Source of the DNA: Symbiotaphrina buchneri
Taxonomy: Eukaryota > Ascomycota > Symbiotaphrinales > Symbiotaphrinaceae
DNA: 64,000 nucleotides
Reading direction: 5' to 3'
NCBI GenBank assembly: GCA_001599915.1
Contig: BCIG01000009.1
Location: 682,001-746,000, forward strand
How positions within the stretch are numbered: the first letter of the stretch is position 1; each line of letters begins with the position of its first letter. Below the pieces are notes generated by a model. The model had not been told where the DNA came from. It saw only the letters and a list, made by a program, of their open reading frames with translations, and did no database searches. The translations under genes were made by a program, and so were the position numbers. This document shows positions 1 to 11,125 of the stretch, one piece after another.

Positions 1-1396
1 CCTTTGAACCTCCAGTTTCAAGTGGCGAACTGACGCTTTGGGTCCTTGAAAAGTCCCTAGGATGCTCTTTGTCTCACATGTTCCAGACTCCCGGGGATGA
101 GATCGCATATACATATTGTAAGCGGCTCAGGTAGAAAAACCCTTATTGCCCACCCAGTGCTAATATTGGCTTGCAGATTTCAAACATGTAGCAGGCGCCA
201 TCCCAGCATACGACAGCGCTGAGAATCCATATCGGCAACTCTGCGTCATATCTCTGTCTTCACCTGTACTCTTGGACACGATTGTATCCGTGGCAACAGA
301 ACATATGTACAACAAAGGCAGCAGCAGCGCCGCACTCGCGACGACGCGTACTGCCAGGGCCCTCAAGTCTCTACGGCTTACACTGCCACAACTGAAATCG
401 AGGCGCGACGGAGCAAATGCTGGTCTCAACATCTCGGCCATTGCCATGGGCCGGTCATGCTCTCCAGCCCAGGAGGAAATTCTGGCAGCAGTCTTGATGC
501 AAATAGTCAATGTAGTCATAACGGGAAGCACAGTTGTCGAAGCGCACCTGAGATACGCGTTACACCTGCTCGAGGTACTTGGTTACGTAAACATATCGCC
601 TACGGGATTCTTGCCGCGACTTCTCGCGCAGAGATTTGCCTTGGTCGACGTGGTGGTTGCTATCTTGCGGCACCGGAGGCCGCGCGCACCGCTGAGCTTC
701 TACGCGTATCAGCCGGACGAGAGGCTGGACCAGACGCCGCCTTCCTTCCGAGAGATGGCCGGCTATCCGCAGGCGCTTCTCTGTTTTCTTGCACGGATCT
801 CTATCTTGGTTGCGGACTTGGCGGAGAACCAACAAAGATCATCGCACATCCTGGCTCAGGCCTATCGACTTGAAACAGAGCTTCGTAACTGGGGATCCAA
901 ATACCAGATGGAAGCAGCCGATGACGACGACCTTGAGGAAGAGACCATTGGAACAGACGCGCCCGGCTCGCACCTCCCAGATGACAGTGAGAGATCTCTC
1001 CACGTTGTCAGCGAATGCTTCTACTGGATGGCGCACCTCCTGATCCATCGGCGGCTCTACCAGGACAGCACCTCATCTCGACGAGTGCAACAGCTCGTCC
1101 GGGCATCTTTCCGACTAATGAAGTCGCTGGAGAGCGGCTGTGGCCCAGACTCATCGCTACCTCTGCCCTTCTACATTACTGCACGTGAAGCCATGTCCCT
1201 CAAAGATCGCGAATGGGTGCGCTGCAAGCACGCTGCGATGAAAGCCGTGTATGGAGATCAGTCGCGAGATCATATGATGGCGCTGACCGAAGAGATCTGG
1301 AGGCTGGATGCACTGCGTGAGGTTTCTGCTGACGCCCGACCGGTTGACCATCTCATCCGAGAGCTGGACCGGCGGGCACCTTATGTCATGTTTTGA
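1..1396 (+). CDS. Fungal transcription factor, C-terminal part (runs off window start)
   Basis: Two exons are visible, <1-117 and 177-1396, joined across a 59-nt intron (donor GTAAGC at 118, acceptor TTGCAG ending at 176); the frame is open from base 3 and gives 444 residues to the TGA at 1394. No zinc cluster is visible; it would lie upstream of the window. After the intron comes a segment with PYRQLCVISLSSP and LLDTIVSVATEHM, which is the pattern of the fungal-specific regulatory domain (Fungal_trans_2, PF11951: NP-[FYW]-R ... hydrophobic ... A..H) found behind Zn2Cys6 domains. The rest is alpha-helical, with an acidic stretch (DDDDLEEE) near the middle and conserved-looking WMAHLLIHRRLY. 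Target genes are unknown. The permease at 2520, 1.1 kb downstream on the same strand, is a possible but unproven target. The family call is fairly sure, the role is not. Confidence 0.8.
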
Positions 1397-2519
1397 TGTG
1401 GCTAGGATTCCAGGAATAATACCCCAAATAAGTTCCTGGAAAGTAATTTGATGCCGTGTATTCAGCATATCACATGGTGCTGAGCGTGAACATGGTCTCT
1501 TCTAGCACAGAATCTTTCAATTAACACCGTAGATATTCCCCCAACGCTGAAAATGGCAAGAAGACAAACCACGCTCCGTCAAATCTTGCTATCGTTGATA
1601 CCGCGTAAGTCCGTCCCAAGCCCGAAGTGGGAATCCAAAATCACTCTGCACAAATATCTTCTATCATTGATGTACTGCATAATAGGAAGGTCTGGCGAAG
1701 ACGCGGCAGGTATCTGTTCGGCCTGGACGTCAAGATAACGCAAGTATACAAGGTCCTTCAAGCATCCGTTCTCGTCGATGGTTCCCTCCACTCCTGGAAA
1801 GCTTGGCAAATAAATAGGGGGCTATAGTATATGTGCGGGATGTGCGGGATAGTAATGAATGGTCAAAAGTCCAAAAGTCCAAAAGTCAGATAAGGGGCCC
1901 CGCAGATCAGCACTAGAAGCGGAACCTAGGATCCGATTATCTCTCGGAATGCCCGTTAGTCGTGCTTTTTGAGTTTCCCATGAGCTGGGGCAGGTGGATC
2001 AAATGCCGTCCGATAGTGATGTGCAATTCGGCGTTCGGCACTCAACCTACCTTACACCTTACATTCCAGGTCCTCCAACCGATGTGGCTGCGATAAGCAG
2101 ACATAGTTTTCCGACCACCATCACCGCACAAAGCGTCAGCCTTGGTCTCAAGTATGAGTAACCGTAACAGGTGTCTTCTTATCCGCCCAGAGAGAGGAAA
2201 ACTAGCCGGATTCGGGATCTCGTAACGGTGTTCCTCATCATGATCTTATACCGGATCTGGGCATAAACTACGCGAACGCTCGAATGGAGCGTAGCCGGCA
2301 AATGGCTCTTGCAAGAGGGTATCTGGTCGAGATAACGCTCCAGCATTCATGTTATCGTCGCGCCGAGAGAGATCTGTGTGATTCCGCCATACAGCTAGCT
2401 CGATGATAACCAGGGGACGTGCAATGGATATAAAATCTCCTGCAGCTTTCCCCGGGTCGTGAAAGGGCACACTGAACACCACAACCCGTGCGATCAGAAG
2501 ACACTGTAATCATCGCAGA
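1397..2519. other. Intergenic, 1.1 kb; promoter of MFS gene at its right end
   Basis: No gene is supported; the small open frames at 1553-1827 lack coding character. It holds an 8-bp tandem repeat (AAAAGTCC, about three copies, 1864-1888), a doubled GTGCGGGAT near 1834-1850, and a TATA box close to the right end. Confidence 0.6.
2429..2435 (+). promoter_or_regulatory. TATA box of the MFS gene
   Basis: TATAAAA lies 85 bp before the ATG at 2520, a usual spacing for a fungal core promoter with a short leader. No experiment supports it. Confidence 0.4.
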
Positions 2520-4306
2520 ATGTCCAGACCCGTCCCCGGCACCGTCCACCTCGTCGACCTGTCCGGTACATTACGCAATGTCCGGCACGGCACTGACAGG
2601 AAGGACATAGTGCTGATCCCACAACCCAGCAATGACCCCGAAGACCCGCTCAACTGGACGCGGATGCGCAAGCACATCGACACGTTCTGGCAGATGGCCT
2701 TTACGTTTGTGGGCGCCGTGCAAGTCAGCTCGCTGTCGCCCGCGAATCTCCTCGTCCAGGCCGATACGGGCATTCTGGTGGCGAACATCAATACAGGTAC
2801 AGGGATAATGTTCTACTTCCCTCGCATACCGACTAGCAGAGATTGAATCTACTAATCCTTTGGCCTTAGGTATCTCTTCCTCGGGTGGTTGAATCTCATC
2901 ATGCAGCCGCTGGCTCTGAACTACGGCCGGCGTCCCGTGCTGCTAGCCTCGATCCTCGGCACGTCCATGATGCTGATCTGGTCGGCCCACTGCAAGAGCA
3001 TGGCCGAGTGGTACATGAACCGGATCTTCATGGGCTTCTTCATGTCGCCCATCGAGACGCTCATCGAGATCTGCATCGCCGATGTCAACTTCTCGCATGA
3101 GCGCGGCTTCAATATGGGCTGGTACACTTGGACGCTCTTCAATGGCGCGTTCCTCGGCCCGATTGCGGCTGGGTTCGTCGCTGACCGCTTTGGCTGGCGC
3201 TGGATCCAGTATATCTCTTGCATCATCGGCTGCGTGTGCGCCGTGCTGATGTTCTTCTTCTTTGAGGAGACTATGTTCTTCCGCCCTCATGTGCAGGAGG
3301 AGTTCATTGACGTGGACAACGGCTCTGGGGTCGTCTCTGAAGATATGAAATCAGAGCCACATGCAACCCAGCCAGAGCCTGGTTCAGTAAAGGATGCAGA
3401 GCCGAGGGCCTCAGAGAAGCAAATCTCAGCTACCCCACCCACCCATACCATCGAGAGCGGCGAGGTAATCGCCTTCAAAAAGACACCCTACATTCAAAAA
3501 CTAAAACTCTGGGGCCACCGCAACCCTCTCCAACCAAACACGTTCTTCAAAGCCATGTACCTGCCCTTCACGCTCGTGCGGTTCCCCATCGTCGTGTACT
3601 CCGGCCTGCTCGTGGGCAGTATTCTATCATGGTTCAACGTGGTCAACGGCACGATCCCCACAGTCCTCGGCACCGCACCCTACAACTTCAGCGCCGACAT
3701 GCTGGGCGTCATCTACATCGCGCCCGTCATCGGCGTCAGCTTCGGCTGCTACTTCGCAGGCTGGATGAGCGATATTGTAGCTGAGTGGTTCGCGCGCCGG
3801 AATGGCGGCATCCGCGAGCCTGAACATCGCCTCTGGGTCGCCATCATCCCCCTCGTCCTCCACCCTGTCGGCTGCATCTTGTATGGCGTCGGCGCCGCGC
3901 ATGATGTCCACTGGGTCGGGCTCGCGTTTGGGTTGGCGATCATCTGTGCGTGTCTCCCGATGGGCTCGAGTGTTGCGTTCAATTACATCATCGACAGCTA
4001 TAAAGAGATTGCTGGCGAAGGCATCGTCACGGCAATCCTTATTCGCAATACAATGGGTATGAACCTTCTTGCGCGCCTCATCTGAACAGCTATTCTAACC
4101 TATTCATAGGCTTTGCGTTTGCGTATGCAGTTCTGCCTATGGTCGATGGGATGGGCATGCAGGGTGCGTTCATCCTGCTCGCCTTCCTGGGCATGGTTTT
4201 CTGGAGCGGCAGCTTCTTGATGATATGGATCGGGAAGAGGACTAGACGGACAACCGCAGATGCGTATTGGAAGATGGTGGAAGAGCACGGGCTAGTCAGT
4301 CATTGA
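2520..4306 (+). CDS. MFS permease, HOL1-like (DHA1-related)
   Basis: Three exons (2520-2809, 2870-4056, 4110-4306) give 557 residues. Intron 1 has a weak donor (GTTCTA) but a good branch site (CTACTAAT) and TAG acceptor; the junction reads GTGIM-YLFLGWLN, as expected for this family. The N-terminus has DPLNWTRMRKH, then about 12 membrane segments in two halves, the NYGRRP motif after TM2 and a charged cytoplasmic loop of about 70 residues in the middle (approx. residues 230-300). Members of this group include yeast Hol1 (polyamine/cation uptake) and many fungal drug or metabolite exporters; the substrate cannot be read from sequence. It probably acts in the plasma membrane. A TATA box lies 85 bp upstream. 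All three exons are in frame and the gene looks whole. Confidence 0.88.
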
Positions 4307-4579
4307 AGGGAGTTTTAAGGTTTGAGATTTGCAAGGTAAAAGAGGGAATCGAGGATGGGTAGATCTGCACCTGTCATATACACGAGACATATATCATTCA
4401 AGGAAGTCTTTTTCGACTGAGCATGAAGTTCAAGGCGCCTTGACATCAATCTGTTGTACCATTGAGAAACCGTTCGGATGGAGCGCTGGGGCTTTATCAA
4501 ATATACTACCGCCACCAATAACACACTACCCAATCCAAGAGAATGTCTCAGTTCACCCTCATAGCGCGACTTCACTCTG

Positions 4580-6088
4580 CTATTCATCCTCCTCTGGCAA
4601 GCCCAGCTTGCAAGGAGTCTGCACTTTCACCGGTGTCTCGAATCTCTGGTTTGGGTCGACTGTGTCTCTTATGCGAACAGGTGTGTAAGGAGTTTGTCCC
4701 GCTCCGTTGGGCAAGGGCTGCATGTTTATGGCAGAACTGCCTGGACGAGGTCCTGTGTGATCGGCACTGTCTTCGAAATCGACTGGGAGGAGGTGTGCCC
4801 ATTTGGTGCAAGCCTGTGGGGAGCTGAAGTCCAAGACATGGTAGTGGTTCTGCTCCCCAAAGTGTTTCGGCGTCTTCTTGGGATCCGGAGCCGTTCTGCT
4901 GGCGCCCTGATCGAGTGGGGAGCTCGGGACGGCTCGTGTCACAGACGGCATACTGTGGGAATACTGATAATCGTTAGATGGGCCTTGAATAAGAATAGGG
5001 GCTGGGTGGATCCAGGCAGGTTGTTGCCGTCCGAGAACGCTGGGACTGGGGGACTCAATACCAAGGCTGTAAAATAAGGGATTGCGGCGAGGGCGTCCGA
5101 AAAATCCGATGGCTGGATGATACTGGTCATCTGTATCCAATTTGATTGTGTCTGCAATTCCTTTGGACGAATGCTGTTGCGTTTGCCGGACCCCTTTGGA
5201 CTGATGAGGAGTTACAGGGCCGGGTTGAAGTCCAGCTGGATCAACAACTTGTCGCATATCGAGTAAACTATGAGCAGCGACAACCGAGGGCCTCCTCTCC
5301 TGCGAAGGAAACAATTCTTTATCATCATGCGGTGTGGGATGATGATGTGAGAGGTTTGAAGTCGACAAGGTTCGGACCGGATGTGCATGCACCTGTGGAG
5401 TGTAAAAGATGAATCTTGGAGATGATTGTTTCTGTCTGTTGACCCTTTCACTCCGCGACATCCGTGGCACAGACCTTCTTTGGGGAGTTGAGTGTACCTG
5501 GGCATGGGCAACACTGTTGGCAGCCGAACGGATCCGACCCGGCGAGGCATGAGGCTGTTGACCGGGTGTCAGTGCTGGAGAAGGAGTAGGATCGGTCGGA
5601 CTGATCATGCCGTGTGGTGAACAAGGCCTGCATCCAAGAGCAGGCTGTGGCTCAGGTGGATACAATAACTTGTCGGTGAACCGCGGCTGTGAACCATGGA
5701 CGGTGTGCTGCCTGCCATGTTCTGTGTTTTCTTCAAAGGATGTCTGTGTCGGGAACATAATTATTCGGCCACCTTCTGTATATCCTGCCTCCACAGCTTC
5801 TGGTGTCTTCCTGACGGCCGAGGCGTGAGGTATGATTCGTTCACCATGTTGTTGTCTACTCCGAGGCACGGGACGTGACCCTCTGTGCAACCATGTTGTA
5901 TCTCGCTCATGGACCTTCGACGACGGAGCTCGGTCGGCGAGCGGAGATGGAATCGGCGGCAGGTTGAACTCGTCTGACGCATCAGTCGCCGCGCTCGGGC
6001 TGGAGGTAAGAAGGTCGAGGCTCAGAAAGGGCGGAAGCGTTCTAGGTTCTCTTGGAAGAAGTGGAGGGAGACGTGGTCTCGGAGACAT
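4580..6088 (-). CDS. Disordered proline/serine-rich protein, unknown
   Basis: One uninterrupted frame of 502 codons from the ATG at 6088 (context CAGAATGTCT). The frame stays open to 6220 but without another ATG, so a 5' exon is possible. The product is rich in Pro, Ser, Arg and His, with no membrane segment, no signal peptide and no domain I recognise. Short linear features include TP and SP pairs throughout (possible CDK/MAPK sites) and a C-terminal PYTPVRIRDTVDPNQRFETPVK. Predicted intrinsically disordered. It converges tail to tail with the MFS gene, whose stop is 273 bp away. The length and steady composition argue for a real gene; its role is unknown. Confidence 0.6.
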   Translation of the reverse strand: MSPRPRLPPLLPREPRTLPPFLSLDLLTSSPSAATDASDEFNLPPIPSPLADRAPSSKVHERDTTWLHRGSRPVPRSRQQHGERIIPHASAVRKTPEAVEAGYTEGGRIIMFPTQTSFEENTEHGRQHTVHGSQPRFTDKLLYPPEPQPALGCRPCSPHGMISPTDPTPSPALTPGQQPHASPGRIRSAANSVAHAQVHSTPQRRSVPRMSRSERVNRQKQSSPRFIFYTPQVHAHPVRTLSTSNLSHHHPTPHDDKELFPSQERRPSVVAAHSLLDMRQVVDPAGLQPGPVTPHQSKGVRQTQQHSSKGIADTIKLDTDDQYHPAIGFFGRPRRNPLFYSLGIESPSPSVLGRQQPAWIHPAPILIQGPSNDYQYSHSMPSVTRAVPSSPLDQGASRTAPDPKKTPKHFGEQNHYHVLDFSSPQACTKWAHLLPVDFEDSADHTGPRPGSSAINMQPLPNGAGQTPYTPVRIRDTVDPNQRFETPVKVQTPCKLGLPEEDE

Positions 6089-8012
6089 TCTGGGCTCTGG
6101 AGAGCATATAGACGAGAGAAAACGAGCGAAGAATGCCTCTGGACACGTTATTATATGAACAGCATTATACTGAGGGAGCTTGATGGATGCTGGTGGTGTT
6201 GGCTGTGCTGGTGGATGCACTACTCACAAGGTAGGAGCGTAGCGGATGCACCGTCGGTGCGCGAGTGAGCAGAATGACACATAAGCATTGGCATTAAACT
6301 GGAGCTCCTTCCGCTCTTGTTTGCACTCTGTGAAGAATGCAATTTCCATAGTTAGTCTTGATGTATTTGAGAGGTCGTTCCTTCCCTATGCGGATGATCT
6401 GAGAGCGTTTCGTGTCTGAACGTGTTGAACAGGGGAACCCGAGAGGGAGCCTCGCGGATTCCTCGATACGTGATAGCGCCAGTAAGCGGCGGTCAGTTGA
6501 AGAATAAGTGTGGTAAACTACTGCCTAAACTGGTCGTCTGCTGGTCATGCACTCTGTAGCAATATGATAGGTACTGTAAGGAAGAGCGCAACCTGAAGTC
6601 AACGCGTGGGGTTTCTCGTGGTGCTCTGTCAATCTCATTTGAGCTCATTGCTCGTGTGGAAATGAGTGAGTATTGATTACTCCGGAACTACTTTGCTCAT
6701 AATAAAAGTTATTACATTTCCTCGAGGCTTTGCATAGCGACAATCACCTCTCAGTCTGACCTGCCTTGAGACATCTCCCGTTATGACGTCGACCAGATAT
6801 TTCTCTCTACTAAACTCTTACCACGGTATGGTGAAGAATCTACGAGGCTCTGAAATATGTTTCACTCAATCAAAGCAATGACCCGTTAAATCTCCTGCTT
6901 GTAAATTCCATTTCATGGCAGTTCTCAAGATCAGAGTGTATATCTGTTTCTTTCGCAGCAGGGTATGCACAATATCCAAGAGTATATATCCAAATGAATG
7001 AAGTCCACAATGGATAAACATAAAACCAGCGACCAATGATCCTCCAGAATTTTCAAATCACCAACCAATCCGCCCTCGCAATCAGAACACATCTCGGGAT
7101 GCCCGAAAGGGGGAGGTTGTTTTAACAATTCAAAACCTTCCGTGCACGTGTAGTGAAATAATCCATTTCGCAGATGAGTAAGGGCAACGGTACCTGAAAA
7201 CGACACCCCTCTAGATCATCAAGGTTAGCGATAGTCTATTTTCACGGGGTCGCCCCACAAAATAAGAGGTTATACTGCATATGGCAATAATTGTGCCGTC
7301 AAGGTTGCAGCGATGGAGAAAAAAGGGACTTGGAAACAAAAAAAAAATGCAGAGAACGCCGGCATGAGCCGTAAAGGTACAGTGGTCAGTCGAAGGTGTA
7401 AAGACCCAGGCATGTAACCTGGTGGTCGCATTCCGAGTTCAAATTGACCCCTGATTGCCCCTTTTCTCTGCGATTTGTATGAGTCAGGTACAATACAAAG
7501 AACCCTCTGTTCAAGACCGTTCACCAAATCGCCATTGTCAATCGCTACAGTGAACTGACCAATGATGTCCTGGCAGTGAACTGGTCAATTGACGAATCAA
7601 TAGCTAAAATTGGTGGGTGGTCTGCAACAGCCTCTTGCTGATGCGTATCAGTAATGGCATACCCGTTTTTTGGTTACCGCACAATCCTCACCATACAATT
7701 ATCGCGCAGAAATTCTTGAAATGTAAGCATCATGCGGAGGTAAGATATGCTTTCAATTCATGGCTCTACATCATTCGAGATATTTTGAACTTGTTAGGGA
7801 ATGCATTTTATATGAGCCATGCCGTCAGCCCCGGAGGTTCAGCACCTTTGGCCGCCTCGCCCACCGTACGCACCCCTATCCTGCCCCTCACCTTACTGAA
7901 TACTGCGGAGGGACATCTTCCAGGCGGAACGAATACAGACCGTGTAGAAATTGATATATGCTCTCCATACTGACTACCACTTCATGTGCCCTGACTTATC
8001 GTTCAAGGCACG
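6089..8012. other. Intergenic, 1.9 kb
   Basis: I see no supported gene. Open frames at 6931-7206 (-), 7270-7527 (-) and 7617-7973 (+) are short, lack family likeness or begin with non-ATG codons. A short direct repeat (CAGTGAACTG followed by a CAAT-type sequence) occurs near 7548 and 7575. Confidence 0.5.
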
Positions 8013-9488
8013 ATGGAATTGAACCCGGCCCCAGGCTTTGACTTGCAGAAAGTCCTGTCCCAGGCCAGAGCACTGGCATCGCATAGCTGGGAATACGGCA
8101 CACTCGCAGAGGCATTACTGGAGCTATATAACTCTGAGCTTTCCGTCTTCGGCGCGCGACCTTTTCCGAATGGGAAAATCCCAAAAGTAGACGTTCAGAG
8201 TGTAGAAGCTCTGGTCTATGCTAGGAAACATATCCGCACGGATTCTGACACGCTTTGCGAGGGAAATGGTGAGCCGACCAGAACCTCTCCCTCTCTGAAC
8301 CATTCTCAAGTCTGACAGCTAGCTACAGGCTCATACGTCGACCCGTGCAGTCTGGGACCCTTCGCTCTCCTCTTGGGGCAGTCCTCTCCGGCACATCACG
8401 CCGCCGCTCAGAGTCAACTCAGCACATTACTAGCCCGTGCTCCGCGCTGTGCCAACGGCGCGATAAGTCACCGATTCCTATTATTTAATTTAGATAGATA
8501 GGTGTTTTCAAATTTAGATTTATTAAATAAAAGGAATTGTTTAAGATAGATTTCTAAAATTTCTTTTTTTAACAGTAAAATTGCATTTTTGAAATTGAAT
8601 TAAATATTTTACTATGTTTAATTCATTTTTTAGTTTGTTATTTACTTTGTAAGAATCTATATTTTTTAAACTACCTTTATATTTAAATTTAAAAATAGAT
8701 AGTAACTTTTGTACGTGATTTTACAGAAATTACTCTGTTGCCTTCATTAAATGCTGTACGCAGACCTTGCCTCGTGCTGGTCTGACTTCGCGTACATGGG
8801 CCCACCCTTCCTAGCCTACGCTGCAGTTGCCAACAACGACGCTTCGCTGCTGAAGGAAGCGGTGCGGCAATATGAGCTTTATCGAGGGGTATTGATGAGG
8901 GACGAGCCGGGGAGCAGGTTCCACGGTCTCTGGAAACATATCGTCGGCCCGAAAGATGCAGATCCGGGACACTGGAGCACCGGGAATGGATGGGCCGCAG
9001 CAGGTATGGCGCGGGTGCTGGCGACTGTTACGAAGTGCGGGATGAACGGTGGCTTTGAAGGAGAGAAAGCGAGCTTGATGCGCTGGATCAAAGAGATCCT
9101 AGACGGTTCCATGAACGCGGAAAGGGACGACCGGGACCCGCCGTTGCTGCGGAACTATCTCAGCGACGAGAGCTGGTTTGGCGATGCAGCGGGGACAGCG
9201 CTGATCTCAGCTACGTTGTACAGAATGGCGATGTTGGTGCCGGAGGTGTTTGGCGATGAGTATGCGGTGTTTGCAGAGGAGTGCCGCGAAGCGGTCGAGA
9301 AATGTGTGGATCCCGAGACGGGGATTGTGAGACCCTGTGTTGATTCGTTGGCGCATGCCTGTCGCACCCCGAAATTGGATGGTAATCCTGAAGCACAGAG
9401 CTTTGTCGTGTTGATGTATGCTGCGTGGAGGGATTATGAGAACTGGAAAGACACCGGATCGGTAGATTTTCAGGACGAGCGTGGGTAG
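8013..9488 (+). pseudogene. GH105-type unsaturated rhamnogalacturonyl hydrolase, split by an AT-rich insert
   Basis: Exon 1 (8013-8268) and exon 2 (from 8329) join over a 60-nt intron and encode WEYGTLAEALLELYNPxL-like and GSYVDPCSLGPFALLLGQ segments, then GAISHR, typical of GH88/GH105-like alpha/alpha-barrel enzymes that remove unsaturated sugars from pectin-derived oligomers. Directly after GAISHR the sequence changes to about 85% AT (8475-8750) and the frame meets stops. The protein resumes at 8751-9488 with SCWSDFAYMGPPFLAY, GLWKHI, GHWSTGNGWAAAGMARVL and ends at DERG. Homologous proteins pass from ISHR to the W-(S/A)-D motif within about seven residues, so the insert falls inside one conserved block. 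Splicing it out in frame is not obvious: donors near 8468 and 8502 and the acceptor near 8726 do not restore the frame. I therefore call it disrupted, though an unusual intron is not excluded. Confidence 0.75.
8475..8750. other. AT-rich insert, probable nuclear mitochondrial DNA segment (NUMT)
   Basis: About 276 bp with a sharp composition change (roughly 85% AT against about 50% on both sides) sit inside the GH105 gene. On the minus strand a frame of 59 codons rich in Lys, Asn, Leu, Ile and Phe stays open between TAA codons (about 8722 to 8540). In random DNA of this composition a stop is expected about every ten codons, so a run of that length suggests former coding sequence, for example a fungal mitochondrial ribosomal protein or intron-encoded frame. 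No terminal inverted repeats or target-site duplication are visible, which fits repair-mediated capture of mtDNA. An AT-rich relic of another kind cannot be excluded. Confidence 0.5.
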
Positions 9489-10120
9489 GAGGACCAAGAG
9501 ACCATGCTAGAGATGAATTGGAAGTCAAGAGCAACCACCAAATTGAGTATCAGGTGAATGTGTTGATCGGCATTTTCGAATAGTAGATCATCGCATCAAG
9601 AACAACCGATCAATGAAGAAATTGTGAGTGAGTGGAGATGTGCGCTGTAGGAATTAAGGTATGGAATTCTAATCAGACTCTGTGTGAATGCAATGGGTTC
9701 AAAATATCTTGCTATAGACACTTGTGAGCTATGTTCAGTCTCAATCCACGGTTTTGAAACTCGATTTGGCGTAGGGTCAAGAACGGCCCGCTCTGAGTAC
9801 GTGTTGAAGAGAAGGGGGCCGCCAGGGGTTGCTGAGCTTAAGTGTAAGTTTGTTCGGAACTTGCCGCGTGACCACTTCGGCCTCACCTCCAACAAACGTG
9901 TCCCCGTCCCATCTGCACACAACCACATCAGCACCACAACTCACTTCACCCAGCAAGCAGACACACCGGCGACACTTTATCTTACGCATAATCTGGACTC
10001 TTTGAGCTCATTGCCTCAGGTAAACCTGGCTCGTTCCCTTCCACGCCACCAACCGCTAACCCCCCGCTGCACCAGTCACACCAATCCCCAATCCCCAATC
10101 CCCATCCACCACCCGCAGCC
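9489..10120. other. Intergenic; promoter and leader of the Sec72 gene
   Basis: No separate gene is supported. The right half is pyrimidine-rich (CACC/CCAATC runs between 9900 and 10120), as usual for leaders of steadily expressed fungal genes. A frame open from 9684 to 10220 overlaps the Sec72 start and has no family likeness. Confidence 0.5.
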
Positions 10121-10726
10121 ATGGATCTCGACACCTTCACCATGCTGCCCTTGCACATGGACCCGTCCACCAAAGCCATCAGCACCAGCTCCTCCTCCTC
10201 CACCCTCCAAACCGAACTGACCCACCTCAACACCCTTTCTCGCACGCTTCTCACCCTCGATACCCCCTCCCAAGTCCCTCCTCCCCCGGTCCCGGTGAAC
10301 CCAAAACGCAGCGCCGCGATCCAAAAAATGCGCGAGTCGGGCAACACCGCATTCCGCAAATCCTCCTACGCCGACGCCATCAACCTGTACACGCTCGCGA
10401 TCCGCATGGCATCCGAACGGCCCCTCTGGGAACCGTCGCAGCTCGCGCGCGAGGAGCTGGCCGCGCTGTATAGTAATAGGGCGCAGGCGCGCATGGCGGA
10501 GAGGGAGTGGCCGGAGGCGGCGGTCGATGCCGAGACGAGTGTGGAGCTGAAGAGGGCGGGGAATGCGAAGGCGTGGTGGAGGAGGGGCAGGTGTTTGCTG
10601 GAGATGGGGAGAGTGCCTGAGGCGAGTGAGTGGGTTACGAGGGGGCTGGAGGTCGAGGCCGGAGAGGCGGAGTTGAAGGCCCTCCTGAAGGAGTGTGAGC
10701 AGAGGAAGGCGAAGGAGGTGAAGTGA
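10121..10726 (+). CDS. sec72: Sec72-like TPR protein of the ER translocon
   Basis: A single exon of 201 codons with a good start context (GCAGCCATGG). The N-terminus MDLDTFTMLPLHMDPSTKA is the conserved opening of fungal Sec72. After a Ser/Thr and Pro-rich linker comes the TPR part (about residues 63-195): KMRESGNTAFRKSSYADAINLYTLAI, LYSNRAQARMAEREWPEAAVDAETSVEL and KAWWRRGRCLLEMGRVPEASEWVTRGLEV. In yeast, Sec72 (193 residues) binds Sec71 and the Sec63 complex on the cytosolic face of the ER and takes part in post-translational import of secretory proteins, docking Hsp70 through its TPRs. Length and order agree. No transmembrane segment, as expected for a peripheral subunit. Confidence 0.85.
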   Translation: MDLDTFTMLPLHMDPSTKAISTSSSSSTLQTELTHLNTLSRTLLTLDTPSQVPPPPVPVNPKRSAAIQKMRESGNTAFRKSSYADAINLYTLAIRMASERPLWEPSQLAREELAALYSNRAQARMAEREWPEAAVDAETSVELKRAGNAKAWWRRGRCLLEMGRVPEASEWVTRGLEVEAGEAELKALLKECEQRKAKEVK

Positions 10727-11125
10727 GTGGAGATGGGAGGGGGAGAAGTGTGTCATAGTGCAAGTGAGAAGGGAGAGGAGGCGCATCTGGGCTGGCGTTT
10801 GGAGTCATGGGACTTGCCCTCCGGTTCGAGCATCACCGTCAAGGCACCACGGGCTGGACAGCATGGCTTTTCTTAGGGCATTGCTACGATGGACAACACG
10901 AGTTCCTCAGCTTGAGATATCTGCGGACAAAGATGCTCCACTAGACCATCCCGATACTATTCGTCGTGTTCCTATGCTCATAACGCCGGAGATCATCTGC
11001 CAGACCCTGGAAAAGCAAAACACAATTGACGCCTTAGAAGTCTCAAGCCTCATATATCCTTTAGTTTTCATCTCCTGCCCCAGCCGGAGCCGCCGCCTCC
11101 GCATGCTCCTTCCCATTTACCTCTC
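10727..11125. other. Intergenic between convergent genes
   Basis: 3' regions of the Sec72 gene (+) and the 4-TM protein gene (-). Nothing else seen; the open frame at 10758-11174 has no coding signature. Confidence 0.5.

Noticed and set aside
6931-7206. 91-codon minus frame in the 6-8 kb gap
   Set aside because: Begins with GTG, no likeness, no splice context.
8014-8030. B-box-like GGAATTGAACCC suggesting a tRNA on the minus strand
   Set aside because: No A-box or cloverleaf partner fits around it, and the bases are the first codons of the hydrolase gene.
10076-10786. 236-codon frame antisense to Sec72
   Set aside because: Low-complexity Arg/Leu/Gly mirror of a GC-rich gene that has a clear TPR domain.
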